A DNA stretch of 64,000 bases from Pseudomonas sp. Bout1 (GTDB lineage: Bacteria; Pseudomonadota; Gammaproteobacteria; Pseudomonadales; Pseudomonadaceae): the NCBI RefSeq assembly GCF_034314165.1, contig NZ_JAVIWK010000001.1, positions 2,805,001 to 2,869,000 on the forward strand, written 5' to 3'. Below the pieces are notes generated by a model, which saw nothing but the letters and a program-made list of their open reading frames with translations, ran no database searches and was not told where the DNA came from. Position numbers and translations under genes: made by a program. Shown in pieces: positions 9,601-18,437 of the stretch. Positions within the stretch are counted from its first letter, which is position 1. Each line of letters begins with the position of its first letter.

Positions 9601-9627
9601 TATTCCTGCGGGGAAAAGAATTTTCCC
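9601..9627. promoter_or_regulatory. Methylamine-island motif, site 2 (gmaS/XRE divergent promoter)
   Basis: Contains a near-perfect palindrome GGGAAAA-GAA-TTTTCCC (9611-9627) preceded by TATTCCTGCG. It is 20/26 identical to the site at 8523 and related to tandem sites at 26621-26664. It lies about 94 bases upstream of the XRE-cupin start and 56 bases upstream of the gmaS sigma-54-type promoter, a plausible position for autoregulation or activation. Confidence 0.6.
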
Positions 9628-9682
9628 ATATATACAGCACAAAAGCGCTGTTCCAAGCGCATCAAAGCGTCATTCGCGAATC

Positions 9683-9698
9683 TGGCAAGGGTATTGCA
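9683..9698 (+). promoter_or_regulatory. Sigma-54-type promoter for gmaS
   Basis: TGGCAAGGGTATTGCA matches the -24/-12 consensus TGGCAC-N5-TTGCA with ten bases between the GG and GC doublets. Only the sixth base differs. The predicted transcription start is near 9709, about 80 bases before the gmaS ATG. It implies RpoN and an enhancer-binding protein such as NtrC. Confidence 0.6.
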
Positions 9699-9789
9699 TT
9701 CCTACAAGGAAACTAACTTTCTTTTTAGGAATAAAAAGACAGCCTAGGCCCACCCACACTGTTTTGCCTTTCGCGAGGAGTCACACGCA

Positions 9790-11124
9790 ATGTTGCCAGC
9801 AGAAACCCAGCGCATTATCGACAAGCACGGGATCAAGTACGTGCTTGCGCAGTTTGTGGATATACACGGTGCGGCCAAGACCAAGTCGGTGCCGATCTGC
9901 GGGCTCAAGACGGTGGCCGAAGAGGGCGCAGGTTTTGCCGGCTTTGCCATCAGCGGCATGGGCATGGAGCCGCACGGGCCGGACTTCATGGCTCGCGGCG
10001 ACCTGTCGACCCTTACCCCGGTGCCATGGCAACCGGGTTACGGGCGAGTGGTGTGTGTCGGTCATGTCGACGGCAAGCCCCATCCCTACGACAGCCGCTA
10101 CGTACTGCAACAGCAGGTGCAGCGCCTGCAAGACAAGGGCTGGACCCTCAACACCGGCCTGGAACCCGAGTTCAACCTGATGCGCCGGGACGAGCAGGGC
10201 AAGCTGCAATTGGTCGACCCCAGCGACAACCTGGACAAGCCTTGCTACGACTACAAGGGGTTGTCGCGCTCGCGGGTGTTCCTTGAGCGGCTGACCGAAG
10301 CCTTGCAGGCGGTGGATTTCGAGGTCTACCAAATCGACCACGAAGACGCCAACGGTCAGTTCGAGATCAACTACACCTACAGCGACGCCCTGACCTCGGC
10401 CGACCGTTTTACCTTCTTCCGCATGGCCGCCGGCGAGATCGCCAATGACCTGGGCATGATCTGTTCCTTCATGCCCAAGCCCGACCCGAAACGCGCCGGC
10501 AATGGCATGCACTTTCACTTGTCCATCAGCAGCGCCGAGAACAAGAACCTGTTCTTTGATGCCAGCGATCCCAGTGGCATGGGGTTGTCGAAGATGGCTT
10601 ATCACTTCGCCGCCGGGCTGCTCGCCCATGGCCCGGCCCTGTGTGCGTTCGCTGCGCCAACGGTCAACTCCTACAAGCGCCTGGTGGTGGGCAATTCGTT
10701 GTCTGGCGCCACCTGGGCCCCAGCGTTTATTGCCTTTGGCGCCAACAACCGTTCGGCCATGGTGCGCGTGCCTTACGGCCGCCTCGAGTTCCGCCTGCCG
10801 GACGCCGGCTGCAACCCTTACCTGGTCAGCGCCGCGATCATCGCGGCCGGGCTGGATGGCATTGATCGCCAGCTGGAAATCGACCACGTCTGCAACGAAA
10901 ACCTCTACAGCCTGAGCCTTGAGCAGATCGCCGCGCGCGGCATCAAGACCCTGCCGCAATCCCTCAAGGAAGCCTGCGACGCGCTGGAAGCCGACCCGCT
11001 GTTCGTCGAGGTGCTGGGCCCGCAGATCGTGGGTGAGTTCATCAAGCTCAAGCGCATGGAGTGGGTGGAATACAGCCGCCATGTGAGCGACTGGGAAATC
11101 CAGCGCTATACCGAATTTTTCTGA
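9790..11124 (+). CDS. gmaS: Gamma-glutamylmethylamide synthetase (GlnT/type III GS-like)
   Basis: A 444-residue member of the glutamine synthetase superfamily of the GlnT/GmaS branch. It ligates methylamine to glutamate with ATP to give gamma-glutamylmethylamide, the first step in monomethylamine use. Visible motifs are [10 protein letters not shown] (metal-binding Glu), [17 protein letters not shown] (active-site His region) and a C-terminal [20 protein letters not shown]. It starts with ATG at 9790 behind GAGGAG and leads an operon with mgsA, mgsB and mgsC. GlnT proteins were first described as glutamine synthetases; the linked Mgs and Mgd genes are the reason for preferring GmaS. An excellent sigma-54-type promoter precedes it. 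Confidence 0.85.
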   Translation: MLPAETQRIIDKHGIKYVLAQFVDIHGAAKTKSVPICGLKTVAEEGAGFAGFAISGMGMEPHGPDFMARGDLSTLTPVPWQPGYGRVVCVGHVDGKPHPYDSRYVLQQQVQRLQDKGWTLNTGLEPEFNLMRRDEQGKLQLVDPSDNLDKPCYDYKGLSRSRVFLERLTEALQAVDFEVYQIDHEDANGQFEINYTYSDALTSADRFTFFRMAAGEIANDLGMICSFMPKPDPKRAGNGMHFHLSISSAENKNLFFDASDPSGMGLSKMAYHFAAGLLAHGPALCAFAAPTVNSYKRLVVGNSLSGATWAPAFIAFGANNRSAMVRVPYGRLEFRLPDAGCNPYLVSAAIIAAGLDGIDRQLEIDHVCNENLYSLSLEQIAARGIKTLPQSLKEACDALEADPLFVEVLGPQIVGEFIKLKRMEWVEYSRHVSDWEIQRYTEFF

Positions 11125-11146
11125 CACCGTGTGACGGAGACTTGTT

Positions 11147-12052
11147 ATGTGTGGAATCGTAGGCCTGTACCTGAAAAATCCGCAGTTGGAATCCCAGCTC
11201 GGCAAGTTGTTTGAACCCATGTTGCAGGCCATGACCGACCGTGGCCCGGACAGTGCCGGGTTCGCCATCTACGGCGATGAAGTGGCCGACGGCTGGGTCA
11301 AGCTGACCCTGCAAGCGACCACCGAAGTGTTTGACTGGAAGACCCTGATGGGGGAACTGGAAGGGCGCCTGGGCTGCTCCCTGGATTGGTTTCAGAACGC
11401 CAGCGCGGCCGTGTTGAAGATCCATGCCCAAGAGGCGCCGGTGCGCCTGGCCCTGGCTGAACTGGCGCCGAGCGTACGCATCATGAGCGCCGGGCAGAGT
11501 ATCGAGATCCTCAAGGGCATGGGCTTGCCCCAGGAAATTTCCCGGCGCTTTGGCCTGGCGAGCATGCAGGGCAGCCACATCATCGGCCACACGCGCATGG
11601 CCACTGAAAGTGCGGTGACCATGGAAGGCAGCCACCCGTTTTCCACCGGCGCCGACCTGTGCCTGGTGCACAACGGTTCGCTGTCCAACCACTTCCGCCT
11701 GCGCCAGGAACTCAAGCGCGAAGGCATCCATTTTGAAACCGACAACGACACTGAAGTCGCCGCCGGCTACCTGACCTGGCGCCTGCAACAGGGCGATTCG
11801 CTCAAGGAAGCGCTGGACCACTCCCTGGAAGACCTCGACGGGTTCTTCACCTTTGCCATCGGCACGCGTAACGGGTTTGCGGTGATCCGCGACCCGATCG
11901 CCTGCAAGCCGGCGATTCTCGCCGAGACCGACGACTACGTCGCCATGGCCTCCGAGTACCAGGCGCTGTCGAGCCTGCCGGGGATTGAAAACGCCAGGAT
12001 CTGGGAGCCCGCACCGGCAACCTTGTACATCTGGGAACGCGAGTCAGCTTAA
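11147..12052 (+). CDS. mgsA: N-methylglutamate synthase subunit A (class II glutamine amidotransferase)
   Basis: A 301-residue class II glutamine-amidotransferase-type domain protein. Cys2 directly after the initiator Met (MCGIVGLYL) is the nucleophile, and DRGPDSAGFAIYG, GHTRMATES, HNGSLSNH and DNDTEVAA are the conserved blocks of the fold. In N-methylglutamate synthase it releases the methylamine moiety from gamma-glutamylmethylamide for the synthase subunits. It is the stand-alone counterpart of the N-terminal domain of glutamate synthase, also called GlxB. Spacing to gmaS is 22 bases and to mgsB 11 bases, so the operon is tight. Confidence 0.83.
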   Translation: MCGIVGLYLKNPQLESQLGKLFEPMLQAMTDRGPDSAGFAIYGDEVADGWVKLTLQATTEVFDWKTLMGELEGRLGCSLDWFQNASAAVLKIHAQEAPVRLALAELAPSVRIMSAGQSIEILKGMGLPQEISRRFGLASMQGSHIIGHTRMATESAVTMEGSHPFSTGADLCLVHNGSLSNHFRLRQELKREGIHFETDNDTEVAAGYLTWRLQQGDSLKEALDHSLEDLDGFFTFAIGTRNGFAVIRDPIACKPAILAETDDYVAMASEYQALSSLPGIENARIWEPAPATLYIWERESA

Positions 12053-12063
12053 GGAGCGCACAC

Positions 12064-12738
12064 ATGAAAACCATCGATCTTTCCACTGCCAGCGTGCGTG
12101 ACCTCAACCAGGCACTGCATGCGCAGGCTATCGACAGTGAATGGCGAGTCACCCATTCCAACGGCAAACACAACCTCGCGGTGGGCGTGAACCAGGCGGT
12201 GTCCATCGATATCGAGGGCCACGCCGGCTACTACTGCGCGGGCATGAACCAACAGGCGTCGATCACCGTGCACGGCAATGTCGGGGTGGGCTGTGCCGAG
12301 AACATGATGTCGGGCTCGGTGCGCGTCAAGGGCAGCGCGTCCCAGGCTGCCGGGGCCACGGCTCATGGCGGGTTGCTGGTGATTGAAGGCGACGCGGGCG
12401 CACGTTGCGGGATTTCCATGAAGGGCATCGACATTGTTGTCGGCGGCAGCATCGGCCATATGAGCTGCTTCATGGGCCAGGCCGGGCGCCTGGTGGTGTG
12501 CGGCGATGCCGGCGATGCACTGGGAGATTCGCTGTATGAGACCCACATCTACGTCAAAGGCACGGTGGAGTCACTGGGCTCTGACTGCATTGAAAAAGAG
12601 ATGCGCAGCGAGCACCTGCAAGAGCTTCAAGCGCTGCTCGACCGCGCCGGGTTTGTGCATCAGGCGGCGGACTTCAAGCGTTACGGCTCGGCCCGCCAGC
12701 TCTACAACTTTAAAGTCGATAACGCCTCCGCGTACTGA
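12064..12738 (+). CDS. mgsB: N-methylglutamate synthase subunit B (GltB C-terminal, GXGXG domain)
   Basis: A 224-residue protein equivalent to the C-terminal beta-helix (GXGXG) domain of glutamate synthase alpha chain. Repeated turns such as GHAGYYCAGMNQQ, GNVGVGCAENMMSG and GDAGARCGISMKG are visible from residue 50 to 170. It is structural, probably holding MgsA and MgsC together. It lies between them with 11- and 15-base gaps, mirroring the domain order of the fused enzyme. Synonym in other annotations: GlxC. Confidence 0.8.
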   Translation: MKTIDLSTASVRDLNQALHAQAIDSEWRVTHSNGKHNLAVGVNQAVSIDIEGHAGYYCAGMNQQASITVHGNVGVGCAENMMSGSVRVKGSASQAAGATAHGGLLVIEGDAGARCGISMKGIDIVVGGSIGHMSCFMGQAGRLVVCGDAGDALGDSLYETHIYVKGTVESLGSDCIEKEMRSEHLQELQALLDRAGFVHQAADFKRYGSARQLYNFKVDNASAY

Positions 12739-12753
12739 TCCAGGAGCTACGCC

Positions 12754-14076
12754 ATGACAGAACAAACCCCTCCGGTACTGCGCGAGTCGGCCACCTTCGA
12801 CCGCCTGACCATCCAGGAAATCCAGCGTGCCGCCGAAACCGGCATCTACGACATTCGCGGCGGCGGCACCAAGCGCAAACTGCCGCACTTCGATGACTTG
12901 TTGCTGCTGGGCGCCAGCGTGTCGCGCTACCCGCTGGAAGGCTACCGCGAGAAGTGCGGTACCGACGTGATCCTCGGCAACCGCTTTGCCAAAAAGCCGA
13001 TTCACCTGAAGATCCCGGTGACCATCGCCGGCATGAGTTTCGGCGCGTTGTCGGCCAACGCCAAGGAAGCCCTGGGCCGTGGCGCGACCATCGCCGGCAC
13101 CAGCACCACCACCGGGGACGGCGGCATGACCCCGGAAGAGCGCGGCCAGTCCCAGCACCTGGTGTATCAGTACCTGCCGTCGCGCTACGGCATGAACCCC
13201 GACGACCTGCGCAAGGCCGACGCCATCGAGATCGTCCTGGGCCAGGGTGCCAAGCCCGGCGGTGGCGGCATGCTGCTGGGCATGAAAGTCACCGAGCGCG
13301 TGGCCGGCATGCGCACTTTGCCGATTGGCGTGGACCAGCGCAGCGCCTGCCGCCACCCCGACTGGACCGGCCCGGATGACCTGGCGATCAAGATTGCCGA
13401 GCTGCGGGAAATCACCGATTGGGAAAAACCTATCTACGTGAAAATCGGCGCGAGCCGGCCGTATTACGACGTGAAGCTGGCAGTCAAGGCCGGTGCCGAT
13501 GTGATCGTCCTCGACGGTATGCAGGGCGGCACTGCAGCCACCCAGGAAGTGTTTATCGAGCACGTCGGCATCCCGATTTTGTCGGCGATCCCGCAAGCGA
13601 TACAGGCTTTGCAGGAAATGGGCATGCACCGCAAAGTCCAGCTGATCGTATCGGGCGGGATTCGTAACGGTGCCGACGTGGCCAAGGCCATGGCCATGGG
13701 CGCGGATGCAGTCGCCATCGGCACGGCGGCGTTGATCGCCCTGGGCGATAACCACCCACGGCTGGACGCAGAACTGAAAAAGATCGGCTCGGCCGCCGGT
13801 TTCTATGACGACTGGCAGAACGGTCGCGACCCGGCCGGCATCACCACCCAGGACCCGGAACTGTCCAAGCGTCTGGACCCGGTGGAAGGCGGTCGTCGGT
13901 TGGCCAACTACCTGCGGGTGATGGTGCTGGAAGCCCAGACCATGGCCCGTGCGTGTGGCAAGTCGCACCTGCACAACCTCGACCCCGAGGACCTGGTGGC
14001 GCTGACGGTGGAGTCGGCCGCCATGGCCCGCGTGCCGCTGGCGGGGACCAGTTGGGTACCGGGTTCGGGTTACTGA
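12754..14076 (+). CDS. mgsC: N-methylglutamate synthase subunit C (FMN glutamate synthase domain)
   Basis: A 440-residue protein corresponding to the FMN-binding synthase domain of glutamate synthase. The barrel motifs IAGMSFGALSANAKEALG, TTTGDGGM, GQGAKPGGGGML, VKIGAS, VLDGMQGGTAA and SGGIRNGADVAKA are all present, with the phosphate-binding GADAVAIGTAAL near the end. It would form N-methylglutamate from the methylamine delivered by MgsA. It closes the gmaS-mgsABC operon. Without the context it would be called a GltB-like or GlxD protein. Confidence 0.85.
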   Translation: MTEQTPPVLRESATFDRLTIQEIQRAAETGIYDIRGGGTKRKLPHFDDLLLLGASVSRYPLEGYREKCGTDVILGNRFAKKPIHLKIPVTIAGMSFGALSANAKEALGRGATIAGTSTTTGDGGMTPEERGQSQHLVYQYLPSRYGMNPDDLRKADAIEIVLGQGAKPGGGGMLLGMKVTERVAGMRTLPIGVDQRSACRHPDWTGPDDLAIKIAELREITDWEKPIYVKIGASRPYYDVKLAVKAGADVIVLDGMQGGTAATQEVFIEHVGIPILSAIPQAIQALQEMGMHRKVQLIVSGGIRNGADVAKAMAMGADAVAIGTAALIALGDNHPRLDAELKKIGSAAGFYDDWQNGRDPAGITTQDPELSKRLDPVEGGRRLANYLRVMVLEAQTMARACGKSHLHNLDPEDLVALTVESAAMARVPLAGTSWVPGSGY

Positions 14077-14080
14077 AATA

Positions 14081-14155
14081 CCCCGTGTAGGAGCTGGCTT
14101 GCCGGCGATGGCGGCCTTGAAATCGCCATCGCCGGCAAGCCGGCTCCTACACGGG
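14081..14155. repeat. Inverted REP pair between mgsC and amtB
   Basis: Two REP units in inverted orientation: GTGTAGGAGCTGGCTTGCCG at 14085-14104 and its complement around 14131-14152 (CGGCAAGCCGGCTCCTACAC), extended by GCGATGGCG/CGCCATCGC. Together they can form a long hairpin five bases after the mgsC stop, likely attenuating read-through into amtB. Confidence 0.75.
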
Positions 14156-14255
14156 TTTTGTGTGTGTCAGACCTTCGAAGAGACCTCAATGGTCCGTTGC
14201 TTTGCCACTTGCTCACTGCCAGAAACTTCCCCTCTCTTTTGCAGGAGCTTTGAAC

Positions 14256-15581
14256 ATGGTCAATCGTCTTCTTGGCAAATCGCTTTTCGGTTTATTGGCG
14301 GCCAGTGCTTTCGCACCGCTGGCACAAGCCGCCGATACACCCGTGTTGAACACCGGCAGCACCGCCTGGATGATCACCGCCGCAGTGCTGGTGTTGTTCA
14401 TGTGTTTGCCGGGGCTCGCACTGTTCTATGGCGGCCTGGTACGTGCGAAAAACATGCTCTCGCTGTTCACCCAGTGCTTTGGCGTCGCCGGCCTGGTGGG
14501 CGTGTTGTGGGTGATTTACGGCTACAGCATGGTGGTCGACACCACCGGCATGGTCGAGGGGCAGGTGACTTTCAACAGTTTTGTCGGCGGGTTGAGCCGG
14601 GCCTTCCTGGCAGGCATGACCCCCGAGAGTCTGGTGGGGGATATTCCGGAAGGCGTGTTCGTGACCTTCCAGATGACCTTCGCCATCATCACCCCGGCGC
14701 TGATCGCCGGGGCCTTTGCCGAGCGCATGAAGTTCTCGGCGGCGCTGCTGTTCATGGCCGTGTGGTTTACCCTGGTCTATGCCCCGGTGGCGCACATGGT
14801 GTGGGGCGGTTCGGGAGCCTTGATGCATAACTGGGGCGTGCTCGATTTTGCCGGTGGCACCGCTGTGCACATCAACGCGGGAGTGGCTGCGCTGGCCGCG
14901 TGCCTGATCCTGGGTAAACGCAAGGGCTACCAGAACACTCCGATGCCGGCCCACAACCTGAGCCTGACCATGGCTGGCGCCGCGATGCTCTGGGTGGGCT
15001 GGTTCGGTTTCAATATCGGCTCCGGTGGCGGGCTCAATGGGTTGTCCGGGATTGTGATGCTCAACACCCAATTGGGCGCGTGTGCCGGGATTCTCGGCTG
15101 GATGTTCACCGAGTGGTTCAAGGTCGGCAAGCCGAGTGCCCTGGGCCTTGCGAGCGGTGCCTTGGCGGGCCTGGTGGGGATCACGCCGGCGTGTGCCTAT
15201 GTGGGCGTTGGTGGTGCCCTGGCCATCGGCCTGCTGTGCGGGGTGTTCTGCTACTTGAGCGTGACGGTGTTGAAGCGTCGCTTCGGTTATGACGACAGCC
15301 TCGACGTGTTCGGCTTGCACGGCATCGGCGGGATGATCGGCGCGGTGCTGACCGGCGTGTTCTGCGTGCCGTCCATGGGCGGCCTGGTGGAAGGCGTGAC
15401 CATGGGCGGCCAGGTTGTGGCCCAGATCAAGGGCGTGCTGCTGACCACGGTTTATTGTTTTGTGGTCAGCTGGATCATTCTCAAGGTGGTCAATGCCCTG
15501 GTCGGCCTGCGCGCCCACGAGTCGGTGGAAGAGATGGGGCTCGACCTCGCCGAGCATAACGAGCGGGCCTACAACCACTGA
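14256..15581 (+). CDS. amtB: Ammonium transporter, Amt family
   Basis: A 441-residue Amt/Mep/Rh channel with an N-terminal signal-like segment (residues 1-25, ending AQA) and about eleven membrane spans. Characteristic Amt stretches include GLALFYGGLVRAKNML, DFAGGTAVHINAG and DSLDVFGLHGIGGMIG, the last with the twin-His pore region. It conducts ammonium or possibly methylammonium into the cell; which one cannot be told from sequence. I used the ATG at 14256, which has AGGAG nine bases upstream. No glnK precedes it, unlike the usual housekeeping glnK-amtB pair, so this copy is probably dedicated to the amine island. Confidence 0.9.
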   Translation: MVNRLLGKSLFGLLAASAFAPLAQAADTPVLNTGSTAWMITAAVLVLFMCLPGLALFYGGLVRAKNMLSLFTQCFGVAGLVGVLWVIYGYSMVVDTTGMVEGQVTFNSFVGGLSRAFLAGMTPESLVGDIPEGVFVTFQMTFAIITPALIAGAFAERMKFSAALLFMAVWFTLVYAPVAHMVWGGSGALMHNWGVLDFAGGTAVHINAGVAALAACLILGKRKGYQNTPMPAHNLSLTMAGAAMLWVGWFGFNIGSGGGLNGLSGIVMLNTQLGACAGILGWMFTEWFKVGKPSALGLASGALAGLVGITPACAYVGVGGALAIGLLCGVFCYLSVTVLKRRFGYDDSLDVFGLHGIGGMIGAVLTGVFCVPSMGGLVEGVTMGGQVVAQIKGVLLTTVYCFVVSWIILKVVNALVGLRAHESVEEMGLDLAEHNERAYNH

Positions 15582-15610
15582 TCATCCGGCTGACTTAACA
15601 CCGCTCAAAA

Positions 15611-15700
15611 ATGTGGAAGCGGGCTTGCTCGCGAATCGGTATGTCAGTTAGCGGAATATTCACTGACCCACCGCATTCGCGAGCAAGCCCGCTTTCACAT
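15611..15700. repeat. Inverted REP pair, convergent intergenic
   Basis: Arms ATGTGGAAGCGGGCTTGCTC (from 15611) and its counterpart ending GCCCGCTTTCACAT (15700) enclose about 30 bases. This REP subtype (GCGGGCTTGCTCGCGAAT) differs from the GGCTTGCCGGCG subtype at 14.1 kb. It lies between the convergent amtB and folD copy 2 and probably acts as a shared terminator. Confidence 0.75.
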
Positions 15701-15717
15701 GGGTTTTGCGGTGTAGT

Positions 15718-16632
15718 TCAGCTTACCGCCAGCTCAAGGGGCTGGGCGGCCCGCTGCAACTGGGCGGCCACCAGGGTGTTCTTCAGCAGGTAGGCAATCG
15801 TCATCGGCCCCACACCTCCCGGCACTGGGGTAATTGCACTGGCCACGGTGCGTGCGCTCGCATAATCCACATCGCCCACCAACCGTGTGCCGGTCTCGGT
15901 CGTGATGCGGTTAATCCCCACATCAATCACCACCGCGCCAGGCTTGAGCCAGCTGGCGTCGATCAGTTGTGGCCGGCCCACGGCGGCCACCACGATGTCT
16001 GCCAGGCGGCACAGCGCCGGTGCATCGACACTGCGCGAGTGCACCACGCTCACCGAGCAGTTGGCCTGCAACAACAAGGTCGCCATGGGTTTGCCGACAA
16101 TGTTCGAGCGGCCAACCACCACCGCATGCAAACCACTCAAGTCACCGCAGGTTTCGTGCAGCAGGCGCATGCAACCTGTCGGGGTGCAGGGTGTCAGCAC
16201 CTCCAGGCCTTGCACCAGCCCGCCGACGTTTTCGCGGTGAAAGCCGTCCACGTCCTTGATCGGGTCGATGGCGTGAATCACCGAGGCTTCGTTGATATGG
16301 CCCGGCAGGGGCAATTGCACCAGGATGCCGTTTACCGAAGGGTCGGTGTTCAGCCGGGCTATCAGCTCCAGCACTTGCACCTGGCTGGCGTCGTTTGGCA
16401 GCCGGTATTCAAGGGAGCGGATTCCGACCTCCTTGGCCCGCAGCAGTTTGTTGCGCACGTAGACATGGCTGGCCGGGTCTTCACCTACCAGCAACACTGC
16501 AAGAGCCGGGTAGATCTGCTGTGCGGCCAGTATCAGGACTTCTTCGCGAACTTCGTCGAGAACCTGGGCCGAGATGGCCTTGCCGTCGATATCGCGGGCA
16601 AGTACCGGGAGAGTGCTGGTCAAAAACGTCAC
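15718..16632 (-). CDS. folD: Methylene-tetrahydrofolate dehydrogenase/cyclohydrolase (copy 2)
   Basis: A 304-residue FolD paralogue with the same signatures as copy 1 ([49 protein letters not shown]). It likely starts at a GTG at 16632 with a weak ribosome site. It is the last gene of the long minus-strand block that begins with dmmA and includes purU copy 2, so each half of the island has its own folD-purU pair to oxidise methylene-tetrahydrofolate to formate. Redundancy with copy 1 may match differing flux from tri/dimethylamine versus monomethylamine steps. Confidence 0.92.
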   Translation of the reverse strand: MTFLTSTLPVLARDIDGKAISAQVLDEVREEVLILAAQQIYPALAVLLVGEDPASHVYVRNKLLRAKEVGIRSLEYRLPNDASQVQVLELIARLNTDPSVNGILVQLPLPGHINEASVIHAIDPIKDVDGFHRENVGGLVQGLEVLTPCTPTGCMRLLHETCGDLSGLHAVVVGRSNIVGKPMATLLLQANCSVSVVHSRSVDAPALCRLADIVVAAVGRPQLIDASWLKPGAVVIDVGINRITTETGTRLVGDVDYASARTVASAITPVPGGVGPMTIAYLLKNTLVAAQLQRAAQPLELAVS

Positions 16633-16683
16633 CGTTGTCTGAAGAAGTAAAGGCGCTGAGGGATCACTCCCTCAGCGATGAGT

Positions 16684-18363
16684 TCAGGCTACCAGTTGAT
16701 GGCAGCCATACACCACCAGCACACCGGCGATCAGCGTGGCGTACGGCAACCAGCCGGCACGCTTTTGCCCATCGTTGGCCTGGATATACAAGTCGTTGAG
16801 CATTGCGGCGGGGAAGCGGCCCTTGTCTTGCACATAGTGGCGGTAGCAGAACACCGGCAGGATCAGCAGGGCCAGCAACAGGCCCGTCACCAGGGTGCCC
16901 GCGCCCCAGATGTCGGCGCCCAGGCCCATGCACGCCAGGTTGACGAAACTCAGCACGCCGCCGGCGGCCAGCAGTGCGGTAGGTGCCTTGTACGGGCGCA
17001 CCCAGTCGGGGCGGTCCAGGCGGTGGATCCAACCGGCATTCAGGTTAAGGAAGTTGAAAATGATGTAGCTCACGTTGGAGGCCGCGAGCACGAACACATA
17101 GTCAGACATCAGCAACAACAGCAGGTTGAACGACAGGTCGGTCCACATCGCTGCCGTGGGCGCACCGTGTTCGTTGGTGCGTCCCAGGTATTTCGGCAGC
17201 CAGCCATCCACCGACGCCTGGTACAGGGTGCGCGAGGAGCCGGACATCGAGGTCATGATCGCCAGCAGCGTCGCCAGTACCAGCATGATCAGCACGATAT
17301 TGGCGACCACCTTGCCGCCGCCGATACTGTCGGCCATGGCCTGGCCAACGCCCATGCCGCTGTAGATCGCCGGTGACAACAGCCCGCTGTATACCGCCGG
17401 CGTGACGATGGCGCCGCTGGCGTCGAGCACCGCCGGGGTCACCAGTTGGCCAAGCCCCAGGCTGCCTTGAAACGCCAGCGGCACCAGGGTGAATACCAGG
17501 ATGCACAACAGGCCGGCGTAGAAAATCGCCTTGAACGTGTCGCGCTTGGGGTCCTTGAATTCCCGGGTGTAGCACACCGCCGTTTCAAAGCCGTAGGTGG
17601 ACCAGGCGGCCATGAACAGCCCGCCGGCCATCAGCGTCCAACCGGAAATATCCCATGGGCCATCGATGACTTGCCCAGCCGCATCATGGGCCAGGGGGTA
17701 CAGCGGCAGGAAGTTGGCCTGGGCTGCATCCCCGGTGAGCAATGGCACCACGCCGACCAGCAACAGGGGAATCAGCGAGGTGACGCCCAGCACCAGGGTC
17801 AGGCGTGCCGAACGCAGGATACCGCCGTGCTGCACGGCAAACACCGTCAGCAGAATCAGCAGGCCAATGCCGAAGGTTGCGTTGATCCGCAGCGACAGCC
17901 CGCTCTTGACCCAGCCCAGGTCCAGCAGGGTCAATTGCCAGGTGTTGATCAGTGCATCGGCAGGGAACAGCGCAGTCAGGATATAGCCCGCTGCCAGCCC
18001 CGAACCGATGGACAACACCGGCGACCAGGCCAGCCAGTTGCACCACACCGAAACCGGTGCAATCAGCTTGCTGTAGCGCACCCAGGCTACCGCGCCGTAC
18101 ACCGAGGCACCCCCGGATTTATGAGGGAACAACCCGGCGATCTCGGCGTAGGTGAATGCCTGGATAAACCCGAACAGGATCGACACGATCCACACGACCC
18201 ACGCCGGTTTGCCGACCGTCGCGGCAATCGCGCCAATAGAGAACAACACCAGGGCGGGCACGCCGCTGGCGACCCAGAACGCCCCGCGCCAATCGATCTT
18301 GCGGTGCAGGCTGCCCGCCGGGCTGGCGGCCTGCGGTACGGCCTCGAACGTAGTCGCTTCCAT
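16684..18363 (-). CDS. APC-superfamily permease, candidate methylated-amine transporter
   Basis: A 559-residue amino acid-polyamine-organocation permease with about twelve membrane segments. SGVPALVLFSIGAIAA near residue 32 and the GGGASVYG-like stretch SGGASVYGAVAWVRYS are typical of the family. It lies 51 bases upstream of folD copy 2 and 74 bases downstream of tdm on the same strand, so it is transcribed with the trimethylamine genes. Marine Tmm clusters often carry an ABC importer for trimethylamine N-oxide; none is seen here, and this permease is the only transporter in the operon. Its substrate could be a methylated amine, the N-oxide, or an amino acid; context is the only evidence. Confidence 0.8.
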   Translation of the reverse strand: MEATTFEAVPQAASPAGSLHRKIDWRGAFWVASGVPALVLFSIGAIAATVGKPAWVVWIVSILFGFIQAFTYAEIAGLFPHKSGGASVYGAVAWVRYSKLIAPVSVWCNWLAWSPVLSIGSGLAAGYILTALFPADALINTWQLTLLDLGWVKSGLSLRINATFGIGLLILLTVFAVQHGGILRSARLTLVLGVTSLIPLLLVGVVPLLTGDAAQANFLPLYPLAHDAAGQVIDGPWDISGWTLMAGGLFMAAWSTYGFETAVCYTREFKDPKRDTFKAIFYAGLLCILVFTLVPLAFQGSLGLGQLVTPAVLDASGAIVTPAVYSGLLSPAIYSGMGVGQAMADSIGGGKVVANIVLIMLVLATLLAIMTSMSGSSRTLYQASVDGWLPKYLGRTNEHGAPTAAMWTDLSFNLLLLLMSDYVFVLAASNVSYIIFNFLNLNAGWIHRLDRPDWVRPYKAPTALLAAGGVLSFVNLACMGLGADIWGAGTLVTGLLLALLILPVFCYRHYVQDKGRFPAAMLNDLYIQANDGQKRAGWLPYATLIAGVLVVYGCHQLVA

Positions 18364-18437
18364 CTTTGTATTCCCATGTTGAAGAGCGGTTAAGTGGGGC
18401 AGTCAAAGTAGGGTGGCGCACTCAGGTATCGGGACGA

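Noticed and set aside
9781..11268. A 495-residue minus-strand frame over gmaS
   Set aside because: Antisense shadow of gmaS with no motifs, overlapping the well-supported operon.
14192..14210. Possible sigma-54 promoter upstream of amtB (TGGTCCGTTGCTTTGCC)
   Set aside because: The GG and GC doublets are eleven bases apart instead of ten.
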